This document shows, in pieces, positions 1 through 8,247 of a DNA stretch of 64,000 nucleotides (position 1 is the stretch's first letter; every line of letters starts with the position of its first letter). The stretch spans positions 1 through 64,000 of the forward strand of contig CAZPEP010000042.1 of NCBI GenBank assembly GCA_964585685.1, written 5' to 3'. Origin of the DNA: JALHVH01 sp964585685 (GTDB lineage Bacteria > Acidobacteriota > Aminicenantia > Aminicenantales > Saccharicenantaceae). Both the position numbers and the translations under genes were made by a program. The notes beneath the pieces were generated by a model. It was given only the letters and a program-made list of their open reading frames with translations, had not been told where the DNA came from and made no database searches.

Positions 1-731
1 CCGGGGAATTGAAGCCCGCGGCGATGTTCTTCTCGGCCACGGCCATGGGCCGGGACCTCGCCCCGCGGGTCGCGGCGGCCCTGCGCGTGAGCCTGGCTTC
101 CGACTGCACGAAGCTCGCGGTCAAGGACGGCAAGCTTGAGTTCACGCGGCCCATATTCGCCGGCAAAGCGCTCCTGGCCCTAACCCTCAAAGGTTCGCCC
201 GCCATCGCAACCTTGCGGCCCAATATCTTCCCGCCGGAAACGGCGGTCGCGTCGGCTTCCGGGGCCATCCTCCGGAAGCCCGCGGATATCCCCGAAGGCT
301 TTGTCCGTGGAAAGGTCGTCGAAGTGCTCCGGGAACCAGCCGCCGAGATCGACGTCACCGAGGCGGTAGTCGTCGTAACCGGGGGGAGAGGGCTCAAGGG
401 CCCCGAGCCGTTCGCGATGCTCCAGGATCTGGCCTCGCTCCTTCCGCGCGCCGCCGTCGGGGCCTCGCGGGCGGCCGTGGATTCGGGCTGGATCGGTCAC
501 CAGCACCAGGTCGGCCAGACCGGAAAGACCGTTTCGCCCGACCTGTATTTCGCCATCGGCGTCTCCGGTGCCATCCAGCACGTGGCCGGGATGTCCGGCT
601 CCAAGGTGGTCGTCGCCGTCAACAAGGATCCCGAGGCGCCCATCTTCAAGATGGCCGACTACGGCATCGTCGGCGACCTCTTCGAGGTCGTGCCGCATAT
701 CATCGACGAGCTCAAGAAGCTCAGAGGATAG
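1..731 (+). CDS. etfA: Electron transfer flavoprotein alpha subunit, C-terminal part (cut by window edge)
   Basis: The frame is open to the left edge (codons begin at base 3), so this is the 3' part of a longer gene; EtfA is usually about 320 residues and about 240 are seen. The visible part holds the end of the N-terminal domain (SATAMGRDLAPR, a typical EtfA stretch) and the complete FAD-binding C-terminal domain, with GGRG, VGASRAAVDSGW, HQVGQTGKTV, AIGVSGAIQH and NKDPEAPIF. EtfA with EtfB passes electrons from acyl-CoA or other dehydrogenases to a quinone or ferredoxin acceptor. EtfB would be expected just upstream, outside the window. It converges with the ferredoxin gene that ends at 779. 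The family call is firm; the redox partner cannot be told from here. Confidence 0.93.
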   Translation, partial: GELKPAAMFFSATAMGRDLAPRVAAALRVSLASDCTKLAVKDGKLEFTRPIFAGKALLALTLKGSPAIATLRPNIFPPETAVASASGAILRKPADIPEGFVRGKVVEVLREPAAEIDVTEAVVVVTGGRGLKGPEPFAMLQDLASLLPRAAVGASRAAVDSGWIGHQHQVGQTGKTVSPDLYFAIGVSGAIQHVAGMSGSKVVVAVNKDPEAPIFKMADYGIVGDLFEVVPHIIDELKKLRG

Positions 732-778
732 GCGCAACAGCGTCCTTCGTACGGCGATCCCCTCTAACCTTTGACCTA

Positions 779-2374
779 TTACTTCGGCGGCTCTTGGCCG
801 ATGAGCGGGAGCAAGAGCTGGTTGGTCTTCGAGCGGACCTCGCCGACCGAGGTCACGTAGATGGCCGGTTCGTCGCCGACCGGGCACTTGTTCTCGCAGA
901 TCCCACAGCCGATGCAGAGGGCGTTGTCGATGACCGGAGCCTTCTGCGTCGCCGTGGTCCCGTCGGAGAGCTTCGTTTCGAGCATCACGAACTTGATCGC
1001 TTTGGGGGAGGTCGGGCAGTGCTCCTCGCACACGATGCACGGTTTGCCTAGGGCGTAGGGGATGCACCGGTCCTTTTTGATCCAGGCCGAGCCGATCTTG
1101 GTCGTCGTCTTCTCCTCAATCCTGAGCTCCCGGATGGCCCCGGTCGGGCAGACCTGCGAGCAGAGCGAGCAGTAGTACTCGCAGTACCCGATCCGCGGCA
1201 CGAGCATCGGCGTCCAGAGGCCTTCCGGTCCCGCTTCGAAAAGCGCCGGCTGGAGGGCGTTGGTCGGGCAGGCCTTCATGCACTCCCCGCACTTGACGCA
1301 CCGCCGGAGGAAGTCCTCCTCGGCGATGGTGCCGGGCGGCCGGATGAGCTTGAGATCGGCGCGCTTCTGTGCGGGCGAGATCCGGAAGATCGGCGCCAGG
1401 AAGGCCCCGAGCCCCGTCGTCAGGATGAGCTTCCGGCGCGACAGGTCGACCGTATCGAGCTTCTCCGGCCTGGCCGTGGCCGGGAACGTGATGGCTGCCG
1501 TCGGGCAGATGGCCGCGCAGGTCCCGCAGTAGACGCACTCGGCGCTTCGCCACTTCTCGTTCGGGTACGGGACGGCCTGCGTCTGGCAGTGCATCGTGCA
1601 GAGGTTGCACTTGATGCACTTGTCCATGTTCATGCGCACCTTGAAGATGTTCCACCGGGAGAACAGACCCAGGAGCGCCCCGAGAGGGCAGACGTACCGG
1701 CACCAGAACCGCTCCTTCTTCGCGTTAAGTCCCACGGCGAGGACAAAGAGGGCGAACACCAGCAGTCCCTGGCGGAATGTCGCGTTCAGGGCTAGCGTCT
1801 GGAACCATTGCGAGACCGGCTGGGCCGCGGCGTCGAGCTTCAGCCCGTAGAGCGCGCCCACCAGGCCCGAAGCCACGTGCGTCAGCCCGGGGAACACGCC
1901 GATCGCGAACGACCGGTAGAGGAAGCTCAACGGGTCTAAGAAACCCACGAGGTCCAGCGTGAACACCGCGCTCGCCAGCACGAAGGCCAGCACGTAGTAC
2001 TTCCAGGCCACGCTCGCCTTCTCGTCGCGGTTCGGGCGGAGAAACTTCGCCTTCTTGAAAACGAACGAGGCGAACTGGTGGATCGCGCCCAGCGGGCAGG
2101 CCCAGCCGCAGACGACCCGACCCAGGACGATCGTCACGAGGACCGTGACTCCGGCGAGGGCCAGCGAGGCGAAGAAAGCCCTGGACGCAATGAACGTCGT
2201 CAGCGCGACGAGCGGGTCGAAGTGGAAGAACCGCTCCACCGTCCGTCCGATGTAGTCCTCTCCGGTATACCGGCTCGACGCGAAAAGGAAGACGAAGAGA
2301 CCGAAGAACCCCGTCTGCGCGACGATGCGCAGGAGCTGAATCGCCCGGTGCTTTTTAGATCGTTTGTTTTTCAA
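779..2374 (-). CDS. Membrane polyferredoxin, NapH/NapG-like fusion, 531 aa
   Basis: Several membrane segments fill the first 220 residues, with two cytoplasmic CxxxCP motifs (CGWACPLGA near 89 and CRYVCPLGA near 225) typical of the NapH/CcoG ferredoxin family. Cluster-ligand motifs follow: CIKCNLC (253), CVYCGTC (280), CVKCGEC (359), CEYYCSLCSQVCP (398), CIVCEEHCP (446) and CIGCGICENKCP (487). Between the second and third, SRRKLILTTGLGAFLAP (312-328) looks like a Tat-type twin-arginine leader plus hydrophobic stretch, as at the start of NapG. The chain therefore reads as NapH joined to NapG. I infer quinol-linked electron transfer across the membrane. Its start lies inside the end of the DUF362 gene (20-bp overlap), so the two are translated together. 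No nitrate reductase gene is visible, so the terminal partner is unknown. Confidence 0.8.
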   Translation of the reverse strand: MKNKRSKKHRAIQLLRIVAQTGFFGLFVFLFASSRYTGEDYIGRTVERFFHFDPLVALTTFIASRAFFASLALAGVTVLVTIVLGRVVCGWACPLGAIHQFASFVFKKAKFLRPNRDEKASVAWKYYVLAFVLASAVFTLDLVGFLDPLSFLYRSFAIGVFPGLTHVASGLVGALYGLKLDAAAQPVSQWFQTLALNATFRQGLLVFALFVLAVGLNAKKERFWCRYVCPLGALLGLFSRWNIFKVRMNMDKCIKCNLCTMHCQTQAVPYPNEKWRSAECVYCGTCAAICPTAAITFPATARPEKLDTVDLSRRKLILTTGLGAFLAPIFRISPAQKRADLKLIRPPGTIAEEDFLRRCVKCGECMKACPTNALQPALFEAGPEGLWTPMLVPRIGYCEYYCSLCSQVCPTGAIRELRIEEKTTTKIGSAWIKKDRCIPYALGKPCIVCEEHCPTSPKAIKFVMLETKLSDGTTATQKAPVIDNALCIGCGICENKCPVGDEPAIYVTSVGEVRSKTNQLLLPLIGQEPPK

Positions 2375-3245
2375 CGCGCAGATTCTCCAATTGGCATTTC
2401 CCGAGGCCCCGCTCCTGAGCCAGTCTCAGGTACAGGAGTTCCTCGGGCCTGACCCCGAAAAACGACGCCCCGAGCGTGTCCACCGCCACCGCGTCCACCC
2501 CGGCCACGACCGTCTTCACGAGCTGCGTGTCCGACGGCCTGCCGCCCTGCGGCCCGTTGCGCACGAGGATCCGATAGGCGTCGAGAACCGTCAGCGCCGG
2601 CTTGAAGAACGCCTGGAGATCGACGATCCCCTCGTCGAGCTTCTGGTGGAGCTGATTCCGCGCGCCGCCGATCGCCCCCAGCCAGTTCTTCATCGACAGC
2701 GTCAGACGGCACAGGCTGTGGACCTTGGCGATGGGCACGTTGATCACCTTGTCCGCCTCGATGAAGTCCTGGAAGACGTCCCACTCCTTGAGCCACGCCC
2801 CCTTGAGCGTCATCTTCTTCAGCCGGTTCTCGTCGGTGAACAGGACCTTGGCGCCGCCCTGCTTCGCCGCCTCGGCGATGCCCGACCGGGCATAGCAGCG
2901 CTGGGCCTGGTTCGTCGTGTTGTCCATCACGACGACCTGCTTCGCCCCCGCCCCGAGGCACATTTCGACGAGCGCCCGCACCACCTCGGGATTCGTGCAG
3001 GCAGCCATCTCCGGCGTCCGGTCCCAGCCGATATTCGGCTTGATGACCACCTTATCCCCGCGCCCCACGAATTTCTTCATCCCCCCGAGAGCGTCCACCG
3101 CCGCCTTCGTGATGGCCGCCGGCGACTCCCCGGTGATCGCCGCGAGGTCCGGTGCCGCGGGATCCGCCGCTCCACCGAACACCGGTCCGATCTTCATGTA
3201 CAGGCCGGCCGCCGCCGCGCCTATGAGAAAGTCTCTTCTATCCAT
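2355..3245 (-). CDS. DUF362 domain protein with Tat-like signal, 296 aa
   Basis: The N-terminus MDRRDFLIGAAAAGLYMKIG is a twin-arginine-type signal. The rest matches the DUF362 family pattern: VVIKPNIGWDRTPEMAACTNPEVVRALVEM, a VVVMDNT stretch, INVPIAKVHSLCRLTLSMKNWLGAIGG and a late AVDTLGASFFG segment (all described here in parts under 20 residues in the original order). DUF362 proteins are commonly encoded beside polyferredoxins and are thought to be redox or metal-cofactor proteins, but no reaction is established. This chain has few cysteines, so the clusters probably sit in the overlapping partner gene at 779-2374. Export by Tat would place it on the outer face next to that partner. The family is clear; the function is not. 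Confidence 0.8.
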   Translation of the reverse strand: MDRRDFLIGAAAAGLYMKIGPVFGGAADPAAPDLAAITGESPAAITKAAVDALGGMKKFVGRGDKVVIKPNIGWDRTPEMAACTNPEVVRALVEMCLGAGAKQVVVMDNTTNQAQRCYARSGIAEAAKQGGAKVLFTDENRLKKMTLKGAWLKEWDVFQDFIEADKVINVPIAKVHSLCRLTLSMKNWLGAIGGARNQLHQKLDEGIVDLQAFFKPALTVLDAYRILVRNGPQGGRPSDTQLVKTVVAGVDAVAVDTLGASFFGVRPEELLYLRLAQERGLGKCQLENLRVEKQTI

Positions 3246-3250
3246 GGTTC

Positions 3251-4447
3251 TTATCCTTTTCCCAACGACCGGATGTATTCCATGATGCCGTCATAGATGC
3301 CCTGGACGACCACAGCCCGGAAGGCCGGCGTCTTGAGCCGAGCCTCCTCCTGGGCGTTGCTCAGATGGGAGATCTCGACGAGCACGGAGGGCATGTCCCC
3401 GCCGATGAGGACCCAGAACGGCCCGCCCTTGACCCCCAGGCTGTTCGTCGGGCCGTACTTCGCGGATAGGGACTTGAGGAGGCCGCCGTGGATCTTTTCA
3501 GCCAGCTCCTTCGACTCCTGGATCTTGGAGTTCCGAACGATGGCCTGGATGATGTTCTTCATTTCGGAGATGTTCTTGGCCGAGGTTGCGTTCTCCCGGG
3601 CCGCGGTCTCGTTGACCGCCGGGTCAGGGCTAAAATTCAGGTAGAAGGATTCGATCCCCGTCCGTTTCCGGTTGCGGGTGGCGTTGGCGTGGAGCGAGAT
3701 GAACAGGTCCGCCCGCTTCTGGTTGGCGATGACCGTCCTGTTCTCGAGGGGGACGAAGATGTCCGATTCACGGGTCAGGACGACGTCGAGGCCGCCCTTT
3801 TCGACGAGCATCTTCCGGAGGGACTGGGTGACGTCGAGGACGACGTCTTTCTCCCGGCTCCCGCCCTTGCCGAGGCAGCCGGGGTCGGTCCCGCCGTGGC
3901 CCGGGTCGAGGACGATCGTCCGGACGCCCAGCCCCAGGCTCCGGACCATCGTGTAGCCCGAAGCCGCCGGGTCCGGCGGCTTGGAGACCGCGTTCTTCGG
4001 AGGCGCCGCGGTACCCGCCGCCGCGGGCGCGTCCGGCCCCGTCTTTGGCGAAATGTCGATGACGACCCGGAACGGGTCGAACAGGTGATACACGCGGTAG
4101 GAACTGACCCGGGAGAAGTCGACGTCGGCAGCCACGCGGACGGTGGAAGCCGTCTTCGGCGAGATGGAGATCTGTTTCAGGTATTCGGTGGAGACGGGGA
4201 ACGTCTTGTCCATGAGGATGGGGTTGAGCCGCGCCTGGAGGATGTCGACGAAGATCTTGCCCTGGTCCCGGAGCTCGCCGGGGATGTACTCGCGGAGCTT
4301 CCCGATGTCGAGGACGATACGCGTGAAGTTCGGGTGCGTGTTGTACCGGATATTGGCGATCTCGATCCTCGGATCCGGCGTCTGGCCCTGGAACGAAAAC
4401 AATCCGGCCAGGAAAACGAGCGCCGCGCAAAATCGTCCGATCTTCAT
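3251..4447 (-). CDS. N-acetylmuramoyl-L-alanine amidase with AMIN domain, 398 aa
   Basis: A hydrophobic leader (MKIGRFCAALVFLAGLFSF) is followed by an AMIN-type beta domain (about residues 25-135), a Pro/Ala linker and an Amidase_3 domain. Zinc and catalytic positions are visible: DPGHGGTDPG near 181, DLFISLHANAT, and VLVEISHLSN near the end. The enzyme cuts the amide bond between MurNAc and the stem peptide in the periplasm, typically at division septa; AMIN domains bind peptidoglycan. I chose the ATG at 4447 because the leader starts there. An upstream frame extends to a GTG at 4492, but it crosses a good TATAAT box at 4458-4463 that would start the transcript only a few bases before 4447. 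Confidence 0.88.
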   Translation of the reverse strand: MKIGRFCAALVFLAGLFSFQGQTPDPRIEIANIRYNTHPNFTRIVLDIGKLREYIPGELRDQGKIFVDILQARLNPILMDKTFPVSTEYLKQISISPKTASTVRVAADVDFSRVSSYRVYHLFDPFRVVIDISPKTGPDAPAAAGTAAPPKNAVSKPPDPAASGYTMVRSLGLGVRTIVLDPGHGGTDPGCLGKGGSREKDVVLDVTQSLRKMLVEKGGLDVVLTRESDIFVPLENRTVIANQKRADLFISLHANATRNRKRTGIESFYLNFSPDPAVNETAARENATSAKNISEMKNIIQAIVRNSKIQESKELAEKIHGGLLKSLSAKYGPTNSLGVKGGPFWVLIGGDMPSVLVEISHLSNAQEEARLKTPAFRAVVVQGIYDGIMEYIRSLGKG

Positions 4448-4457
4448 CTCTCCGGAC

Positions 4458-4463
4458 ATTATA
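4458..4463 (-). promoter_or_regulatory. -10 box (TATAAT) just upstream of the amidase gene
   Basis: A perfect TATAAT lies on the minus strand 10 nt before the ATG at 4447. The hexamer 17 nt further upstream (TCGCAT, 4481-4486) matches the -35 consensus poorly. If used, the 5' untranslated region would be only a few bases long, in line with other first genes in this window. Confidence 0.45.
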
Positions 4464-4517
4464 CCCGAGAGTCGGCGCGCATGCGAGAACACAGCCCTTT
4501 GAGGCCGGCCTCATAAA

Positions 4518-4546
4518 GGCTCGGGGCGCGGCGATGAAGGCCGCCT
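4518..4546. repeat. Copy of the GGCGATGAAGG palindromic repeat
   Basis: The stretch from 4526 to 4545 (GCGCGGCGATGAAGGCCGCC) matches 46851-46870 at 19 of 20 bases, and the flank ctcgg is shared too. It forms a short GGCG/CGCC hairpin. It sits in the 109-bp gap between the amidase gene and the OmpA-like gene. I read it as a dispersed REP-like element. Confidence 0.55.
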
Positions 4547-4556
4547 AGGACAGCTT

Positions 4557-5390
4557 TTATTGTTTGACCAGCTCGACCCGGCGGTTCTTGGCCCGGCCCT
4601 CCTCGGCGTCGTTGGAGGCAACGGGGGCAAACGGGCCGCATCCGTGGGATCTCAGGCGGGCAGGGGCGACGCCGTGGTCGCGGACGAGCGCTTGGAGGAC
4701 GGCCTCGGCCCGGTCCTGGGAGAGCTTGATATTGCTGTCCACGCCGCCAACGTTGTCCGTGTGGCCCACGACATAGATCTTGAGGCTCGGGTCGGCTGTC
4801 AGGAGCTTGGCGACCTCACCTATGGCTAGCGCCGATTCGGGTTTGATGGTGGACTTCCCGGTGTCGAACGTGATGCCGTAGACCGCCGCGTGTCCCGTCG
4901 CCCTGATATCGTTGCCGAAAGCCGCCGCGTCCGCCTCGATGAACTGTTCCATCTCTTTCTTCTCGACGATCCGCAGCCAGATCACTCCGTTTCCTTTCTC
5001 GGCCTGCACCCACACCTCCTGGCCGTCCTTGACGATCTTCCCGTTGACCCACCTCTGCGGGTCGCTCTGGAGGATCGTGCCCCCCGCCTTCCGGATGGCG
5101 TTCTCGTAGTTCCGGACAACGGCGAGACCGCTCGGCTCGTTGGCCCGCGGCCCCGTGAAATTGTAGGCGATGTAGGTGAACTTTCCCTCGACCGGGGTCT
5201 TCGGGCCCTTGGTCACGAAGAATTCGTAGACCCCGAAAGCCTCGACCTTGCAGCTGCCGATGCGGTATTCCGGCATGCGCGTGGGAAACAGCGGGTGGTC
5301 CGCACAGCCGGCCCTGTCCTGCAGGGCGAAGGCGCCCGTTGCTGACAAAAGCAACACGGCACTCATCAGAACGATTACGGTTTTTTTCAT
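4557..5390 (-). CDS. OmpA-family peptidoglycan-anchored protein, 277 aa
   Basis: A signal peptide (MKKTVIVLMSAVLLLSATGAFA) precedes an N-terminal region of about 150 residues that I do not recognise, with two or three cysteines and beta-rich content. The C-terminal OmpA domain (about 165-277) has the family's peptidoglycan-binding pattern: FDTGKSTIKPES, VVGHTDNVGGVDSN, LSQDRAEAVLQALV, and the closing NDAEEGRAKNRRVELV. Such proteins link the outer membrane to the wall or act as periplasmic sensors. A Shine-Dalgarno AGGAG lies 8 nt before the ATG, and it begins 29 bp after apgM on the same strand, so the two are probably one transcript. Confidence 0.85.
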   Translation of the reverse strand: MKKTVIVLMSAVLLLSATGAFALQDRAGCADHPLFPTRMPEYRIGSCKVEAFGVYEFFVTKGPKTPVEGKFTYIAYNFTGPRANEPSGLAVVRNYENAIRKAGGTILQSDPQRWVNGKIVKDGQEVWVQAEKGNGVIWLRIVEKKEMEQFIEADAAAFGNDIRATGHAAVYGITFDTGKSTIKPESALAIGEVAKLLTADPSLKIYVVGHTDNVGGVDSNIKLSQDRAEAVLQALVRDHGVAPARLRSHGCGPFAPVASNDAEEGRAKNRRVELVKQ

Positions 5391-5419
5391 GGTTTTTCTC
5401 CTATCGGTGTGATCCCGGC

Positions 5420-6622
5420 TCAGGCGCCGTATTTTTTAAGCTTCAGCGCGTTGGCGAGCATCAGCGGCATGGCGTAAATGGACCGGAACCGGCCGAGCGC
5501 ACCGCGGGCGCAATCGGCTTCGGTCAGGGCCGAGACGTCGTCCGGCTGGGCGTTCGGCGAGACCAGGACGAACGGGTTCGGGTGCCAGGAGTGCCCGTGA
5601 AGAAGCGCCGGCGTCGAATGGTCCGACGTCACGACGAGAACATCGGGCTTGAGGGCGAGCAGGCGCGGGATGAACCGGTCGACCTCCTCGATGGCCGCGA
5701 CCTTCTTGTCAAAATTCCCGTCCTCGCCGGCCGCGTCCGTCTTCTTGTAGTGGACGTAGAAGAAATCGTGGTTGGCGTACTCGCGCTCCAGGGCGTCGAA
5801 GAGGTCGGCCGTTTCGGCGCCGACGGAAAGGACGTCCATCCCGAGGAGCTTAGCCAGCCCCTTATACATCGGGTAATTGGCTACGGCCGCCGGCCGGAGC
5901 TTGTAGAGGTCGGCCATGTGCGGGATGGAGGGAAACTTCGAAAAACCCCGGAGCAGGACCGTGTTGGCCGCCGGCTCGTTTTTGAGGAACACGGTCAGCT
6001 CGTCCAGGAATCGGTTCACGATGACGGCCGTCCGCCCCGCCTCGGGTTTGAGCGCGGCCGCCTGGAGCCGCGGATTCCCGTCCTTCTGGGGGTCGGCGTC
6101 CGACAGGGCGTCCGAAAGGCCTTCGGCCCGGAAGCGGGCGACGAAGCGGTGTTCCTTGCCCGGCGTGAGCGCGACCTCGACGCCTTCCTGTCTTGGCAGG
6201 TTCGTGTTGAGCCGGGCGCAGAGCCGCTCGTTGTCGGCCGTGGGGAGGCGACCGGCTCGCCGGTCGACGACCATCCCCGCCTTGAGGGTGGCAAAGTTGC
6301 CGCGGGCGACGACGTCATTCCGTCCGACCTCGACCTCGGACCCGAGGGCTTCCATGATGCCGCGGCCCAGCTGGTACTGCACCGGGTCGTAGCCGAACAG
6401 CCCGAGGTGGGCCGGTCCGGAGCCGGGCGTGATGCCCATGAACACCGGATCGGTCACGCCGCAGGTGCCGAGGCGGGCGACCTCGTCCAGATTGGGGTGC
6501 TTCGCCGCTTCGAGCTCAGTCCTACCGCCGACCGGCAGGCCGCCGAGCCCGTCGCAGACGAGGAGCACGATTTTCGAATCCGTCGTGAACGCCAATTCCC
6601 TCGCGAGGTCTTCCCAGTTCAT
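5420..6622 (-). CDS. apgM: 2,3-bisphosphoglycerate-independent phosphoglycerate mutase, archaeal type, 400 aa
   Basis: This enzyme interconverts 3- and 2-phosphoglycerate in glycolysis and gluconeogenesis. The N-terminal metal motif SKIVLLVCDGLGGLP, the segment KHPNLDEVARLGTCG, the GITPGSGPAHLGLFGYDP stretch carrying the catalytic Ser, and the late VVTSDHSTPALLHGHSWHP metal site are all present and in family order. Length is normal for the ApgM branch (about 400), shorter than GpmI. I chose the ATG at 6622. Upstream in-frame codons would extend it by 47 residues but run through a clear promoter (6632-6660), and the extension has no family similarity. It heads a leftward transcript with the OmpA-like gene and is divergent from guaA. 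Confidence 0.92.
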   Translation of the reverse strand: MNWEDLARELAFTTDSKIVLLVCDGLGGLPVGGRTELEAAKHPNLDEVARLGTCGVTDPVFMGITPGSGPAHLGLFGYDPVQYQLGRGIMEALGSEVEVGRNDVVARGNFATLKAGMVVDRRAGRLPTADNERLCARLNTNLPRQEGVEVALTPGKEHRFVARFRAEGLSDALSDADPQKDGNPRLQAAALKPEAGRTAVIVNRFLDELTVFLKNEPAANTVLLRGFSKFPSIPHMADLYKLRPAAVANYPMYKGLAKLLGMDVLSVGAETADLFDALEREYANHDFFYVHYKKTDAAGEDGNFDKKVAAIEEVDRFIPRLLALKPDVLVVTSDHSTPALLHGHSWHPNPFVLVSPNAQPDDVSALTEADCARGALGRFRSIYAMPLMLANALKLKKYGA

Positions 6623-6631
6623 GATACTTTC

Positions 6632-6660
6632 AATATAAAGCTTGGCGGGGTTCCTGTCAA
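6632..6660 (-). promoter_or_regulatory. Sigma-70-like promoter of apgM
   Basis: On the minus strand TTGACA (6655-6660), a 17-nt spacer and TATATT (6632-6637) make a near-consensus promoter. Only 9 nt separate the -10 box from the ATG at 6622, so the untranslated leader would be about 2-3 nt, with no room for a Shine-Dalgarno site. Confidence 0.75.
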
Positions 6661-6678
6661 TTTGGCGCGCGGCGTCCG

Positions 6679-6707
6679 TTGAAAGCCCTTGGGGTGTCTG
6701 ATAGAAT
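6679..6707 (+). promoter_or_regulatory. Sigma-70-like promoter of guaA
   Basis: TTGAAA (6679-6684), a 17-nt spacer and TAGAAT (6702-6707). The ATG of guaA at 6714 follows after 6 nt, where the first transcribed base is expected, so the mRNA should be leaderless. It lies back to back with the apgM promoter in a 91-bp gap. Confidence 0.75.
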
Positions 6708-6713
6708 CTATCC

Positions 6714-8246
6714 ATGCAAAAGGTCCTCATCCTCGATTTCGGGTCCCAGTACACCCAGCTCATCGCCCGGAAGGTGCGGGAGCTCGGCGTCTATTCGGAG
6801 ATCGTCCCGTTCGATACCCCCATCGCGGGGATCAGGGCCGCCAAGCCCGGTGCGCTCATCCTCTCCGGCGGGCCGCGGAGCGTCTATGAAAAGGGCGCGC
6901 CCCTCGCCCCGAAGGAGATCTTTGACCTGGGCATACCCGTCCTGGGCATTTGCTACGGCCTTCAGCTCACGGCCCACCTCCTGGGCGGCCGGGTCGTCCC
7001 CTCGGGCAAGCGCGAGTACGGCTTCGCCGCTCTCCGGGTCCGCGACCGCGGCGGCCTCCTGGCCGGCGTCAGGGATGGGGCCCAGGTCTGGATGAGCCAC
7101 GGCGACAGGCCCGACCGCCTGCCTCCGGGGTTCCGGATCACGGCGAGCACGGTAAACACCCGCGTCGCGGCCGTCGAGGACACGGAGCGCCGCATCTACG
7201 GCGTCCAGTTCCACCCCGAGGTCATCCACACGAAGCCGGGCCGCAGGATCCTCGTGAATTTCCTTTTCCGCCTTTCCGGCCTCCGGGCCGACTGGAGCAT
7301 GGCCTCGTTCGTCGAGAGGAAGGTCGAGGAGATCCGGGCGGCCGTCGGCCGGGGCCGGGTCGTCTGCGGTCTGAGCGGGGGCGTCGATTCGCTCGTGACA
7401 TCGCTCATCCTCCACCGGGCCGTCGGTGACCGGCTGACCTGCGTCTTCGTCGACAACGGCCTTCTCCGCAAGGGCCAGTACGATGAGCTGATGGCGGACT
7501 TCCGGGACAAGTTCGCACTCAAGGTCGTCGGGGTCGATGCGGCGGACCTCTTCGTCGACAAGCTCTGCGGGGTCACGTCACCTGAGCGGAAACGCAAGAT
7601 CATCGGTGGCCTCTTCATCGAGATCTTCGAGCGGGAGGCCCGCAAGGTCGGGGGCGCTCGGTTCCTGGCCCAGGGCACGATCTACCCCGACGTCATCGAA
7701 AGCAACCCCGTCAAGGGCCCGTCCTCGGTGATCAAGTCGCACCACAACGTCGGCGGCCTGCCGAAGGGACTCCGCTTCGAGCTCGTCGAGCCGCTCAAGG
7801 AGCTGTTCAAGGACGAGGTTCGGGCCCTGGCCCTGGAGCTTGGGGTCGACCGGGCGTTCGTCCGCCAGCACCCGTTCCCCGGCCCGGGGCTCGCGGTCCG
7901 CATCGTCGGCGCGGTCGACCGGGAAAGCCTCGAGATCCTCCGCGAAGCCGACGACATTCTCCTCTGTGAGGTCCGGCGGGCCGGGCTCTACAACAAGCTC
8001 TGGCAGGCCTTCGCGGTCCTCCTCCCAGTCCGCTCGGTGGGCGTCATGGGCGACCAGCGGACCTACCAGAGGGTAATAGCTCTCCGCCTCGTCCAGAGCA
8101 TAGACGGGATGACCGCCGGCTGGTTCCCGGCCCCGGCAGGGTTCCTGGCCCGGGTCTCGACCCGGATCGTGAACGAGGTCCGCGGTGTCAACCGAGTGGT
8201 CTATGACATCACGACCAAGCCGCCGGGAACGATCGAGTGGGAATGA
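6714..8246 (+). CDS. guaA: GMP synthase (glutamine-hydrolysing), 510 aa
   Basis: GuaA aminates XMP to GMP using glutamine and ATP. The N-terminal class I amidotransferase (about 1-190) shows DFGSQYTQLIARKVRELGVY, the catalytic Cys in GICYGLQLTAHLLGG and the catalytic His in QFHPEVIHT. The central ATP pyrophosphatase domain has the P-loop GLSGGVDSLVTSL. The C-terminal dimerisation domain ends in YDITTKPPGTIEWE, the standard GuaA terminus. Length is as expected. No ribosome-binding site precedes the ATG; the promoter predicts a leaderless message. dnaE begins one base after the stop codon. Confidence 0.97.
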   Translation: MQKVLILDFGSQYTQLIARKVRELGVYSEIVPFDTPIAGIRAAKPGALILSGGPRSVYEKGAPLAPKEIFDLGIPVLGICYGLQLTAHLLGGRVVPSGKREYGFAALRVRDRGGLLAGVRDGAQVWMSHGDRPDRLPPGFRITASTVNTRVAAVEDTERRIYGVQFHPEVIHTKPGRRILVNFLFRLSGLRADWSMASFVERKVEEIRAAVGRGRVVCGLSGGVDSLVTSLILHRAVGDRLTCVFVDNGLLRKGQYDELMADFRDKFALKVVGVDAADLFVDKLCGVTSPERKRKIIGGLFIEIFEREARKVGGARFLAQGTIYPDVIESNPVKGPSSVIKSHHNVGGLPKGLRFELVEPLKELFKDEVRALALELGVDRAFVRQHPFPGPGLAVRIVGAVDRESLEILREADDILLCEVRRAGLYNKLWQAFAVLLPVRSVGVMGDQRTYQRVIALRLVQSIDGMTAGWFPAPAGFLARVSTRIVNEVRGVNRVVYDITTKPPGTIEWE

Positions 8247-8247
8247 T

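Noticed and set aside
5339..6682. A 447-codon plus-strand open frame
   Set aside because: Shadow of apgM, whose metal-binding motifs are unmistakable on the minus strand.
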